A stretch of DNA of 6,018 nucleotides from Planctomycetota bacterium (GTDB lineage Bacteria; Planctomycetota; Phycisphaerae; Phycisphaerales; SM1A02): the NCBI GenBank assembly GCA_003671065.1, contig QWPU01000203.1, positions 1 through 6,018 on the forward strand, written 5' to 3'. This document shows positions 1 through 6,017 of the stretch, one piece after another; position 1 is the stretch's first letter; each line of letters starts with the position of its first letter. A model generated the notes under the pieces. It was not told the DNA's origin, ran no database searches, and saw only the letters and a list, made by a program, of their open reading frames with translations. The translations under genes and the position numbers were made by a program.

Positions 1-1
1 C

Positions 2-1687
2 CTCGAAGCAATCGATCGATCGACCACTCAGAAGCTCCGCCAGAGCGCTGAAGTGCTTGGTGGAGGCGCGATCTATCCCGAGATCGATGCGAGTCGCTAC
101 GAACCAGGCTCTTACTTCCCTGACTTCCCTGCTGACGCCGATCGGCCTTCCACAGTCAATCCGTTCGCGGACACGCTGGTGTTTGAAAGTATTCCGAGTA
201 AGGAAGAAGACGCGTCAAGCATCGCAACTCGGTTCGATCGCATGGCGCAAGGAGAACCAGACGCGCGCACCTTTACCTTCGATGAAGCTATTAGCTACTC
301 GCTCGCCCATGCCGATGAGTACCTCACTGCAGAAGAGGCGTACCTCATCGTCGCCATTCGACTGCTTATCGAAGAGCACCAATGGGAACCGCTGCCGACC
401 AACACCACCGCTGCGAATTTCAACACTGAGGGTGATGGCTCACGATTCGAAAATGCCTTCGGCATGATCAATGATCTAGGTCTCAGCCAGCGCCTGCCGT
501 ATGGTGGTGAAGTGAGCGCCTCGTTTCTTGTTGCCGCGACGCAACAACTTGACGAGTACCTCAACTCGCAAGACACGCAATCCGCCGACATTGTGCTGCG
601 GGCTGAAATCCCGCTGCTTCGCGGCGCTGGTGATGTCGCGCAAGAAGGCCTGATTCAGCAGCGGCGCAATCTCATCTACGCCGCGCGCGCGTTTGAGCAG
701 TTTCGCCGCGATTTCTACTACGACCTCGCTAACGATTACTTGCAACTCGTCTTACAACTGCAAGCGCTTGCGAATGGTCAGCGTCAAGTTGAACGCAGCG
801 CCGCCGTCGAAGCGCGCACAAAGGCGCTTGTGGAGAGCGGACGCTCCGAGCAGTTTCAAGCAGACCTTGCCACGCAGAACACGCTCTTCGCGCTTGATCG
901 ACTGGTGTCGCAGCGCGAGGTGTATCGACTGACACTCGATCGATTCAAGGCGCGCGTCGGGATGCCTGTCGATGAACCGATCGCTATCGATCCGACGCAA
1001 TTCAAACTTCCGATTCCAAAGGTTGACACTGAAGAAGCGCTTGGTCTTGCGTTTCGCTTTCGCTTAGATCTCCAAACGCAACGCGATCTCGTCGATGACT
1101 TCGCGCGTCGAGTGGATGTCGCACGCAACGGTTTACTTGGTGATCTTGATTTGCTGCTCGCAAACAACATGCCAACCTCACCAACGCAACCGCAATCAGG
1201 CCTCGAATTTGCGCCGCGCTACGACGATTTCTCGGCATCACTCGTCTTTTCCATGCCGCTCGATCGAGTTGATGAAGACCTCCGCTTGCGCCAATCGCAA
1301 ATCCTGCTCGAGCAATCGAAGCGCCAGTACTTCCAAGCGCGCGACAATGCAGCAGTGCAAGTGCGTCAAGCCGCGCGTGGCATCGAGCGTTCGCAATTCA
1401 GCATGGTTGTGCAAGAGAAGAACGTTGCCGCGTCGATGAATCGACAGGCCGCTATTGATGCCGCGCCTGATCGCGCCACCGCGCGAGATCGCACTGAAGC
1501 GCTCGATCAGCTTCGTCGCGCGCAGGATTCGTTCGATAATGCGCGCAAAGACTTGCAGCTCGCAATTCTGCGCTACTTGAACACCACAGGACAAATGCGC
1601 ATTTCGCCCGATGGCAAGTTGATTCCGCTTCCAGGAATGGATATCGGCGAGGAAACAGGTCCAGGACTCATTGATACTTCGCCTTAA
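2..1687 (+). CDS. TolC-family outer-membrane efflux channel, 5'-partial
   Basis: This is the outer-membrane channel of a tripartite exporter; such proteins form trimers whose beta-barrel sits in the outer membrane and whose alpha-helical tunnel crosses the periplasm. The frame is open to the left window edge, so the start and signal peptide are missing; a GTG at 53 lies inside the frame and is probably not the start. About 561 residues are visible. An acidic, proline-rich N-terminal region (roughly 18-85) precedes two OEP-type repeats, about 90-320 and 340-525. The first contains the family-typical PLLRGAG loop near 204-210 and long Gln/Arg/Ala-rich helices. The second has a beta-strand segment ending SLVFSMPLD near 414-420, then another helical hairpin. 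The adaptor gene follows after 30 bases, which supports the efflux role. Family assignment is firm; the exported substrate cannot be inferred. Confidence 0.9.
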   Translation, partial: LEAIDRSTTQKLRQSAEVLGGGAIYPEIDASRYEPGSYFPDFPADADRPSTVNPFADTLVFESIPSKEEDASSIATRFDRMAQGEPDARTFTFDEAISYSLAHADEYLTAEEAYLIVAIRLLIEEHQWEPLPTNTTAANFNTEGDGSRFENAFGMINDLGLSQRLPYGGEVSASFLVAATQQLDEYLNSQDTQSADIVLRAEIPLLRGAGDVAQEGLIQQRRNLIYAARAFEQFRRDFYYDLANDYLQLVLQLQALANGQRQVERSAAVEARTKALVESGRSEQFQADLATQNTLFALDRLVSQREVYRLTLDRFKARVGMPVDEPIAIDPTQFKLPIPKVDTEEALGLAFRFRLDLQTQRDLVDDFARRVDVARNGLLGDLDLLLANNMPTSPTQPQSGLEFAPRYDDFSASLVFSMPLDRVDEDLRLRQSQILLEQSKRQYFQARDNAAVQVRQAARGIERSQFSMVVQEKNVAASMNRQAAIDAAPDRATARDRTEALDQLRRAQDSFDNARKDLQLAILRYLNTTGQMRISPDGKLIPLPGMDIGEETGPGLIDTSP

Positions 1688-1717
1688 TTGCAGTTCGATG
1701 ACAGCACGAGTTTCGCC

Positions 1718-3403
1718 ATGCACTTCACAACGATCACAACTATTCGCTCACTGACCACAAGTCTCGCGCTCGTTCTTGCCACTGCTCCGTTGGGATGTAG
1801 TGGCAGTGAAGCCGCTGATGCTGAGGCACTCAACGCGCGCGATGTGCACACCGTCGAAAATGCTTCGTTCGACATGGTGCTTCCTGTGAGTGGCGAACTT
1901 GCAGCGCAACAGCAAGTTGAAATTCGCAACAAGCTCGAGACGCGCGCTGTCATCACTGAGATTGTCGCTGAAGGTACTCGCGTGTCGAAGGGCGATGTCG
2001 TTGTGAAACTCGCGCGTGAAGAGATCATCGATAAAGGAAAAGATGCGAAGGACAAAGTGAACACCACGCAGAGTACGGCTGTTGCTGCGCAGCAAGCGCT
2101 TGCCATTAAACAAGGCGAAAAGCAGAGCGAACTCGATAAGGCTGATGTTGCAGTGAAGATCGCGCAACTCGCGCTCGAAGGCTGGGAGAAAGGCGAGGTC
2201 GTCAACAAGCGACAGCAACTGAGTCTTGCCACCGAGACCGCTGGAATCAATCTCGATCGTCTCAAGGGTCGATTCGAAGAGAGCTCCAAGCTTGTGAAGC
2301 AAGGCTATATCGCGAAAGATGAGTTCGAGAAGGATCGCATCGCGATGATTGAAGCCGATGCGAAAGTGAAACAAGCGGCGCTTGATCTTGAGGTGTACGA
2401 GAAGTATCAGTTCTTCCAAGACGAAGCGAAAAAGAAGTCGGATCTCGAGCAATCGCGCGCTGAACGCAGTCGCGTCGAAGAGAAGTTCAACGCGGAGCTC
2501 GTGAAGGCGCAAGCTGATGTGGAGAGCGCGAACTTTCAGTTGCAGAGCACGAAAGATCGCCTTGCAAACCTCGAGGCGCAGTTGGTGAATACCACGCTTA
2601 CTGCGCCGATTGACGGGCTTGTGGTGTATGCCACGAGTATTGACAGCAGCAACGGTGGTCGCGGTGGAGGCGACGCGCAACCGCCGCAAGTTGGCACCGA
2701 ACTCAAGCCGAACGAACTCGTGGTGCTGCTGCCTGACACTTCGAAGATGGTCGCCAATCTAAAGGTGAGCGAAGCGCTCTCTGGTCGCATCAAGAATGGT
2801 CAATCCGTCACCGTGTTTAGTGACGCGATGCCGAATCAACCGATTAGCGGCGCCGTGACCAGCGTGAGTGTGCTTGCCGCTGCTGGTGGTTGGCGCGATC
2901 CGAATCGCCGTGAATACACGGTGAAATCATCACTCGACACTGATCCTTCACTCGGCTTGAAGCCCGCGATGCGTTGCAAGGCTGAGATTCTTCTTGGTCG
3001 CGTTGATGATGCGCTGAGCGTCCCAGTGCAAGCGATCTTCCGTCAAGGACCTGTCGCGTTTGTCTATGTCGGTGATGGCGGTTCATTCGCACAGCGTCAA
3101 GTTGAACTTGGGCGAGCGAGTGAGCTGTTCATTGAAGTCACCAAAGGGCTCATTGCAGGCGACCAAGTGTTGCTGCGCGAACCAAAGTCGTTTGAGATCG
3201 GCGCGAAGCTTGATCAAAGTGTGTTTGAAACAATGAACAACGCGTCAGCCGGATCCGGCAGTCCGACTTCACCACGAGCGCCGATTACCAATGCAACGCC
3301 GAGTAGTGGCGCGCCGCAGGCGACGCCTGGTGAAGGTCGCGGTGGTCGCGGCGGTCGTCCGCGCGGTGATGATGCGAGCAAGCAACCTGCAGTGACGCCG
3401 TGA
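1718..3403 (+). CDS. Periplasmic adaptor (membrane fusion protein, HlyD/MacA/RND type), predicted lipoprotein
   Basis: Adaptors of this family bridge an inner-membrane pump (RND or ABC) to a TolC channel. The 561-residue product from ATG 1718 has a basic-hydrophobic signal peptide (2-26) with Cys27 in APLGC, an imperfect lipobox with Pro at -3. The first lipoyl half is about 55-99 (LPVSGEL, VAEGTRVSKGDVVVKL). A very long Lys/Glu/Ala/Gln-rich coiled coil spans about 100-290. The second lipoyl half starts with LTAPIDGLVVYA near 294-305, is interrupted by the glycine-rich insert GGRGGGD, and resumes at VGTELKPNELVVLLPD. Beta-barrel and membrane-proximal domains follow to about 500. The tail (505-561) is disordered, rich in Ser/Pro/Thr and then Gly/Arg. 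The frame also opens at a TTG at 1688, immediately after the upstream stop, but ATG 1718 gives a cleaner signal peptide. No strong ribosome site is seen, so coupling to the upstream gene is likely. The pump partner gene is absent here, so ABC versus RND type is unresolved. Confidence 0.9.
   Translation: MHFTTITTIRSLTTSLALVLATAPLGCSGSEAADAEALNARDVHTVENASFDMVLPVSGELAAQQQVEIRNKLETRAVITEIVAEGTRVSKGDVVVKLAREEIIDKGKDAKDKVNTTQSTAVAAQQALAIKQGEKQSELDKADVAVKIAQLALEGWEKGEVVNKRQQLSLATETAGINLDRLKGRFEESSKLVKQGYIAKDEFEKDRIAMIEADAKVKQAALDLEVYEKYQFFQDEAKKKSDLEQSRAERSRVEEKFNAELVKAQADVESANFQLQSTKDRLANLEAQLVNTTLTAPIDGLVVYATSIDSSNGGRGGGDAQPPQVGTELKPNELVVLLPDTSKMVANLKVSEALSGRIKNGQSVTVFSDAMPNQPISGAVTSVSVLAAAGGWRDPNRREYTVKSSLDTDPSLGLKPAMRCKAEILLGRVDDALSVPVQAIFRQGPVAFVYVGDGGSFAQRQVELGRASELFIEVTKGLIAGDQVLLREPKSFEIGAKLDQSVFETMNNASAGSGSPTSPRAPITNATPSSGAPQATPGEGRGGRGGRPRGDDASKQPAVTP
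3335..3361 (+). repeat. Three 9-base units encoding Gly-Arg-rich tail
   Basis: Two near-identical units (ggtcgcggt, ggtcgcggc) are followed by a diverged third (ggtcgtccg). They encode Gly-Arg-Gly, Gly-Arg-Gly and Gly-Arg-Pro in the adaptor tail. The in-frame 9-base period suggests expansion by slippage. The same GGRGGG theme occurs in the insert of the second lipoyl half near 2653-2673. Confidence 0.7.
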
Positions 3404-3407
3404 TGAT

Positions 3408-3430
3408 GTGAATTGACAAGATCAACTCAC
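3408..3430. terminator. Inverted repeat after adaptor stop; candidate 3'-end hairpin
   Basis: The arms gtgaattga (3408-3416) and tcaactcac (3422-3430) flank a 5-base loop. In plus-strand RNA eight of nine positions pair, with one A-C mismatch. In minus-strand RNA that position becomes a G-U pair, so all nine can pair. The repeat begins four bases after the TGA of the adaptor gene, between two convergent genes. No T-run follows on either strand, so it is not a classical intrinsic terminator. It could be an mRNA-stabilising or Rho-assisted 3' end. Confidence 0.4.
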
Positions 3431-3527
3431 GGCGCAGCAAGCACATCAAGACCTCAGCCATTCATCGCAAGCACGGTTGTTGCCGCGCGCGACGCATGCA
3501 CGCAGAGAGAAGTGAGCACTGCGTCAA

Positions 3528-3540
3528 GTGGATAATCCAC
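3528..3540 (-). terminator. Short hairpin downstream of the Gph-like gene
   Basis: The sequence gtggataatccac can form a five-base-pair stem with a three-base loop. It begins 22 bases beyond the stop codon of the minus-strand phosphatase gene. The stem is short and no T-run follows, so a terminator role is only a possibility. Confidence 0.2.
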
Positions 3541-3562
3541 CGATCCCAAACATAATGCTCGA

Positions 3563-4321
3563 TCAGGGCAAGATCGCGGCAAGCAACTGTGGCAACACGG
3601 CGAGGGTGTCCACGATCACCTCAGGCGCAGGATCAAGCAATTCCACGGGGTTTCCGTGGTTGTATCCACCGCGCACCACAATGCTTGGCATGCGAGCCGC
3701 GTGAGCAGCGTCGACATCATTCGCAGAGTCGCCCACCATCCATGCGTGAGTTGCGTCAAGTTGTCGAAGCGCTTCATGCAATGGCGCGGGATCTGGTTTG
3801 CGCAACTCGAGTGAATCGCCGCCGATGACGACCGAGACAAACATGCGCCAGCCGAGCGCGTCAATGATGCGTTGAGTTGGTGCGAGTGGTTTGTTCGTCA
3901 CGATCGCAACGCCAAGACCTGCACCATGCACGAACGCTAACGCTTCACGCGCGCCGACCAGCGGCACCGTGTGATCGATGCAGATGCCTTGATAGATCGC
4001 GCGAAATCGCGGCATCGCTGCATCGGCAATCGCGTGACGCTCATGCGCGTCAATGCATCCAGCGAAACCTTCAAACCGCCCCGCCATCGCACGCTCAACC
4101 AACATGCGCGCACCGTTGCCGACCCATGTCAACACTTCATCGCGCGAACGCGTGGGCATTCCAAGTTCAGTGAGCAGTGCATTCACCGCGGCGCGAATGT
4201 CTTCAACGCTGTCGACGAGTGTTCCGTCGAGATCGAAAAGTACTGCTTGGGGCGCAGGGAAACGGCGCAGTCGTTCAATCGACGCAGTGAGAGCAGGATC
4301 CGTTGCGTGTGATGAATTCAT
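3563..4321 (-). CDS. gph: HAD-family phosphatase, phosphoglycolate phosphatase (Gph) type
   Basis: This is a cytosolic magnesium-dependent phosphatase of the haloacid dehalogenase superfamily, subfamily IA. Gph removes phosphate from 2-phosphoglycolate, a product of DNA 3'-end repair and of oxygenase side reactions. All four HAD motifs are visible in 252 residues: DLDGTLVDS (nucleophile Asp30, acid-base Asp32), VTNKP (Thr142), RKPDP (Lys175) and GDSANDVDAA (Asp198, Asp202). A helical cap lies at about 40-115. The GGYNHG segment at 218-223 resembles the GYN signature of Gph proteins. The length fits the family, with an extra 10-15 residues at the N-terminus. The ATG at 4321 is used; no clear ribosome site precedes it, and the amidase stop lies 33 bases upstream, so co-transcription is likely. 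Substrate is not proven: MupP (MurNAc-6-phosphate phosphatase) and other Gph-like enzymes share these motifs. Confidence 0.85.
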   Translation of the reverse strand: MNSSHATDPALTASIERLRRFPAPQAVLFDLDGTLVDSVEDIRAAVNALLTELGMPTRSRDEVLTWVGNGARMLVERAMAGRFEGFAGCIDAHERHAIADAAMPRFRAIYQGICIDHTVPLVGAREALAFVHGAGLGVAIVTNKPLAPTQRIIDALGWRMFVSVVIGGDSLELRKPDPAPLHEALRQLDATHAWMVGDSANDVDAAHAARMPSIVVRGGYNHGNPVELLDPAPEVIVDTLAVLPQLLAAILP

Positions 4322-4354
4322 GAACAGTGAGGACCGATGTATCGAACGACTCGA

Positions 4355-5062
4355 TCAGTTCTCAAGACGCTGCTGGATGCGCGCCCACTCAGCGTCACTC
4401 GCGAAACTCACCGGTCCGCCGCGATCATGTTGACGAACCACATTCGCGCGTGCAATGCCGTAGTGACGCGAAAGATCACTCACGACAGATGCCAGACTTT
4501 CGAGCTGCGCATCAGTAAGCGCGCGACGACGGGTGTCGCCAACCATGCAAATCTCGATGGCATTTGGATTTTCGACATATTGAATCTGAGCGCCCACGTT
4601 GGTCGCAATCGTGCCCCGTTGCTGCGCAGTCCAACGCGAACCAGAGAGCACGGCGCCGTTGAGTTCACCGTTGCCGTTACCAACAACGAAGTGGTAACCC
4701 AATGACGGCAGACCTGCGGCGGCGTGCTGACGAGTGAGATCGTCAAGAGAACCTACTAATGAGCCTGATTCGTGCACGATGATCTGCGTCCAACCGTTCA
4801 CAGTCGGAGCCGTTGTGGTTGTCGCAGGAGCGCTACTGCCATTCGTTGGAGCAGTGGCGATGCCAACTAACGGCGGCGCTTTCCAATCAGCGCCCCAGTT
4901 GTCACTGAGGACGAGCGCGCCACCTGCGAGCGTCATCGTTCCAATGAACACGCTCCACACGATGCCTGTGCGCTTCGGGTGAATCTTTGCTGACGACCTG
5001 CGCTTAGGCGCAGCGCCAGAGGTGGAGCGGGTATTCGACTTCGTTGAGCCTATCCGTGGCAA
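4355..5062 (-). CDS. Membrane-anchored N-acetylmuramoyl-L-alanine amidase-like (amidase_2/PGRP fold) protein
   Basis: Enzymes of this fold cut the bond between MurNAc and L-alanine in peptidoglycan. I chose the TTG at 5062 as start (235 residues) because AAGAAGGA lies seven bases upstream; the frame also opens at a TTG at 5155 (266 residues) without a ribosome site. The short form has a basic N-terminus (about 1-32), a transmembrane segment (about 33-53, GIVWSVFIGTMTLAGGALVL) and a Thr/Ala/Pro linker (about 65-90). The catalytic domain then runs to the end, exposed outside the inner membrane. In it I see IIVHES (first zinc His97), LGYHFVVGNGNG (the Tyr123 position), EICMVGD, a helix LTDAQLESLASVVSDL, and RQHD (second zinc His212). 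The usual third ligand, Cys or Asp in a CPG-like motif, is not evident; the only nearby candidate is Asp223, eleven residues on. Reduced or altered activity is therefore possible. The phosphatase gene follows. Confidence 0.8.
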   Translation of the reverse strand: MPRIGSTKSNTRSTSGAAPKRRSSAKIHPKRTGIVWSVFIGTMTLAGGALVLSDNWGADWKAPPLVGIATAPTNGSSAPATTTTAPTVNGWTQIIVHESGSLVGSLDDLTRQHAAAGLPSLGYHFVVGNGNGELNGAVLSGSRWTAQQRGTIATNVGAQIQYVENPNAIEICMVGDTRRRALTDAQLESLASVVSDLSRHYGIARANVVRQHDRGGPVSFASDAEWARIQQRLEN

Positions 5063-5069
5063 TTGCGAG

Positions 5070-5077
5070 TCCTTCTT
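5070..5077 (-). promoter_or_regulatory. Ribosome binding site that decides the amidase start
   Basis: On the minus strand this reads AAGAAGGA, close to the Shine-Dalgarno consensus, and sits seven bases before the TTG at 5062. It is the best ribosome site seen in the window and argues for TTG 5062 rather than TTG 5155 or the internal ATG. Confidence 0.65.
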
Positions 5078-5095
5078 AAGGGTGCGGGACAATAT

Positions 5096-5122
5096 CGGAA
5101 ATCGGCACGCGCACCGTTTCCG
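5096..5122. promoter_or_regulatory. Palindrome in the amidase leader; candidate operator or 5'-UTR hairpin
   Basis: The outer arms cggaaa and tttccg enclose further cgg and ccg pairs, giving about nine base pairs with one bulged base and an eight-base GC-rich loop. It lies 33 bases upstream of the amidase start. It could be a regulator binding site or a leader hairpin. No U-run follows, so it is not a clear attenuator. Confidence 0.35.
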
Positions 5123-5127
5123 CTGCA

Positions 5128-5155
5128 GGAATAAAAGAAGTTGCGAAAACCTCAA
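5128..5155 (-). promoter_or_regulatory. Weak sigma70-like promoter candidate for the amidase-gph pair
   Basis: Read on the minus strand, TTGAGG (5155-5150) is followed after 16 bases by TATTCC (5133-5128). The match to TTGACA/TATAAT is poor, four and three of six. It lies in an AT-richer part of the 184-base leader, where a promoter would be expected. If real, transcription would begin near the palindrome at 5096-5122. Confidence 0.2.
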
Positions 5156-5246
5156 TGAAGAGGCTGGTGCCGAATCACATCACTACGCGGTGAGTGTGGC
5201 CGTCCGCATGCTTGCCAAAGTGAAGTGATGCGCGAGTGCGCGTCGA

Positions 5247-5492
5247 CTATTTCGGCGCAAGACGCGCGCGCAGTGCTGGCTGCGGCGTGCCGAAGACATC
5301 GGGCTCTTCAAGCGGGATATAGGCTTGTCGCATGCGATCGTGCGTTTCGAATTGATTGCGCGGAAGGTCTGTTGGAAACAGTGTCTTCTGGCAACCCATC
5401 GCGCTCGCGACCGAGCAGATCCCGACACACACGACCAAGCGCGCAACAGTGCAGTGCGATGAGATCAGTCGTGTGAGAGACGCGCGGTTCAT
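5247..5492 (-). CDS. Small predicted lipoprotein, uncharacterised
   Basis: This encodes an 81-residue protein of unknown function. The N-terminus has basic residues, then a hydrophobic stretch (about 17-33) ending SAMGCQKTLFPTDLP, which places Cys34 at an imperfect signal-peptidase-II site (Ala at -3). After lipidation the mature part would be only 48 residues, hydrophilic and Pro/Arg-rich (TLFPTDLPRNQFETHDRM, then LEEPDVFGTPQPALRARL), with no second membrane segment. The ATG at 5492 touches the last base of the upstream TGA (5493), so translation is almost certainly coupled; AGGA lies about ten bases upstream. The amidase start is 184 bases downstream. I believe similar short LFP-containing lipoproteins occur in planctomycetes, but name no family. 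The coupling and the signal sequence make it a real gene despite its size. Confidence 0.7.
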   Translation of the reverse strand: MNRASLTRLISSHCTVARLVVCVGICSVASAMGCQKTLFPTDLPRNQFETHDRMRQAYIPLEEPDVFGTPQPALRARLAPK

Positions 5493-6017
5493 TCAGCGAG
5501 ATCCTACCGAAGGCTCTGAGTTTCGCGCAGGCAACAGTGGGATTGTGGCGGCCGCAGGAAACGCGCGGCCCGTGAGCGCGTCGGTGAACTCGATGCTCAC
5601 GGCAACGGCGCGCGCAGCGTCGGGCGAATCCCAGTCGAGCGGCAATTCGATTGTGTAGTGCGTGCCGAGAAATCCAGTGCGATAGGCATCACGAAGCGGC
5701 GCGGGAGTCAAGGTGAGCGTGGCGGCGGCGAGTGGTGGATGCCCTGGAATCAGCGTCGCGACAGTCACTTTCAGCGTGCCGACCACTTGAAGCACGCGAC
5801 CGAATCCGTCAAGCGGAACGATCACAAGCGTGAGGGTTGCGCGATGCGGCGCGGAGGCGTCGGTTGGCGCCGCGGACGCGAGTATTGCAGCTGAAAGTGT
5901 GGAGATTCCCACGCTAGCGAGCGCTGGCGTTGCCTTGGCGGCCTCGGGATCGATCACTGGCGTCTGTGCGGCCGCCAAACGCGCGACCTCGGTTTCGAGT
6001 TCCGACACGCGTGCCCG
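5493..6017 (-). CDS. Uncharacterised protein with coiled coil and beta-rich domain, 5'-partial
   Basis: The frame runs off the right window edge, so the start and any signal sequence are not visible; a GTG at 6008 is probably internal. About 174 residues are seen. The first visible residues form a short heptad-like coiled coil (RVSELETEVARLAAAQ), followed by an Ala/Ser/Pro-rich linker to about residue 55. The rest alternates hydrophobic and polar residues as in a beta-sandwich: ATLTLVIVPLDGFGRVLQVV, a GTLKVTVATL strand, FLGTHYTIELPLDW and AVSIEFTDALTGRAF. The C-terminus is a short polar tail. No catalytic motif is apparent, and I do not recognise a named family. The coiled coil and direct coupling to a lipoprotein gene suggest an envelope-associated or oligomeric structural protein, which is inference only. 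Confidence 0.65.
   Translation of the reverse strand, partial: RARVSELETEVARLAAAQTPVIDPEAAKATPALASVGISTLSAAILASAAPTDASAPHRATLTLVIVPLDGFGRVLQVVGTLKVTVATLIPGHPPLAAATLTLTPAPLRDAYRTGFLGTHYTIELPLDWDSPDAARAVAVSIEFTDALTGRAFPAAATIPLLPARNSEPSVGSR

Noticed and set aside
13..22. CGATCG sites as the cyanobacterial HIP1 octamer
   Set aside because: HIP1 is GCGATCGC; none of the sites here has both flanking bases matching, and the proteins do not look cyanobacterial.
1688..1717. TTG at 1688 as start of the adaptor
   Set aside because: It adds ten polar residues including two acidic ones (MQFDDSTSFA) before the signal peptide and has no ribosome site; ATG 1718 is the better start.
1684..2289. Minus-strand 201-codon open frame rich in Ser/Cys/Ala
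   Set aside because: Its composition is typical of an antisense frame and it overlaps the adaptor's signal peptide and coiled coil; it has no ribosome site or neighbour support.
1748..2689. Long 313-codon minus-strand open frame opposite the adaptor gene
   Set aside because: It is a shadow of the adaptor's codon use; its product is Arg/Leu-rich without any recognisable domain, whereas the plus-strand frame is a clear adaptor.
3877..4433. Plus-strand open frames opposite the phosphatase gene
   Set aside because: They are antisense to a gene with all four HAD motifs and have low-complexity Arg/His/Ser-rich products.
5183..5446. Minus-strand 87-codon frame overlapping the small lipoprotein gene
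   Set aside because: It is an Arg/Ser-rich product in a different frame; the lipoprotein frame has a signal sequence and coupled start, so this is a shadow.
5493..5894. Plus-strand open frames opposite the beta-rich protein
   Set aside because: Their products lack any domain-like pattern and lie wholly opposite a better-supported coding frame.
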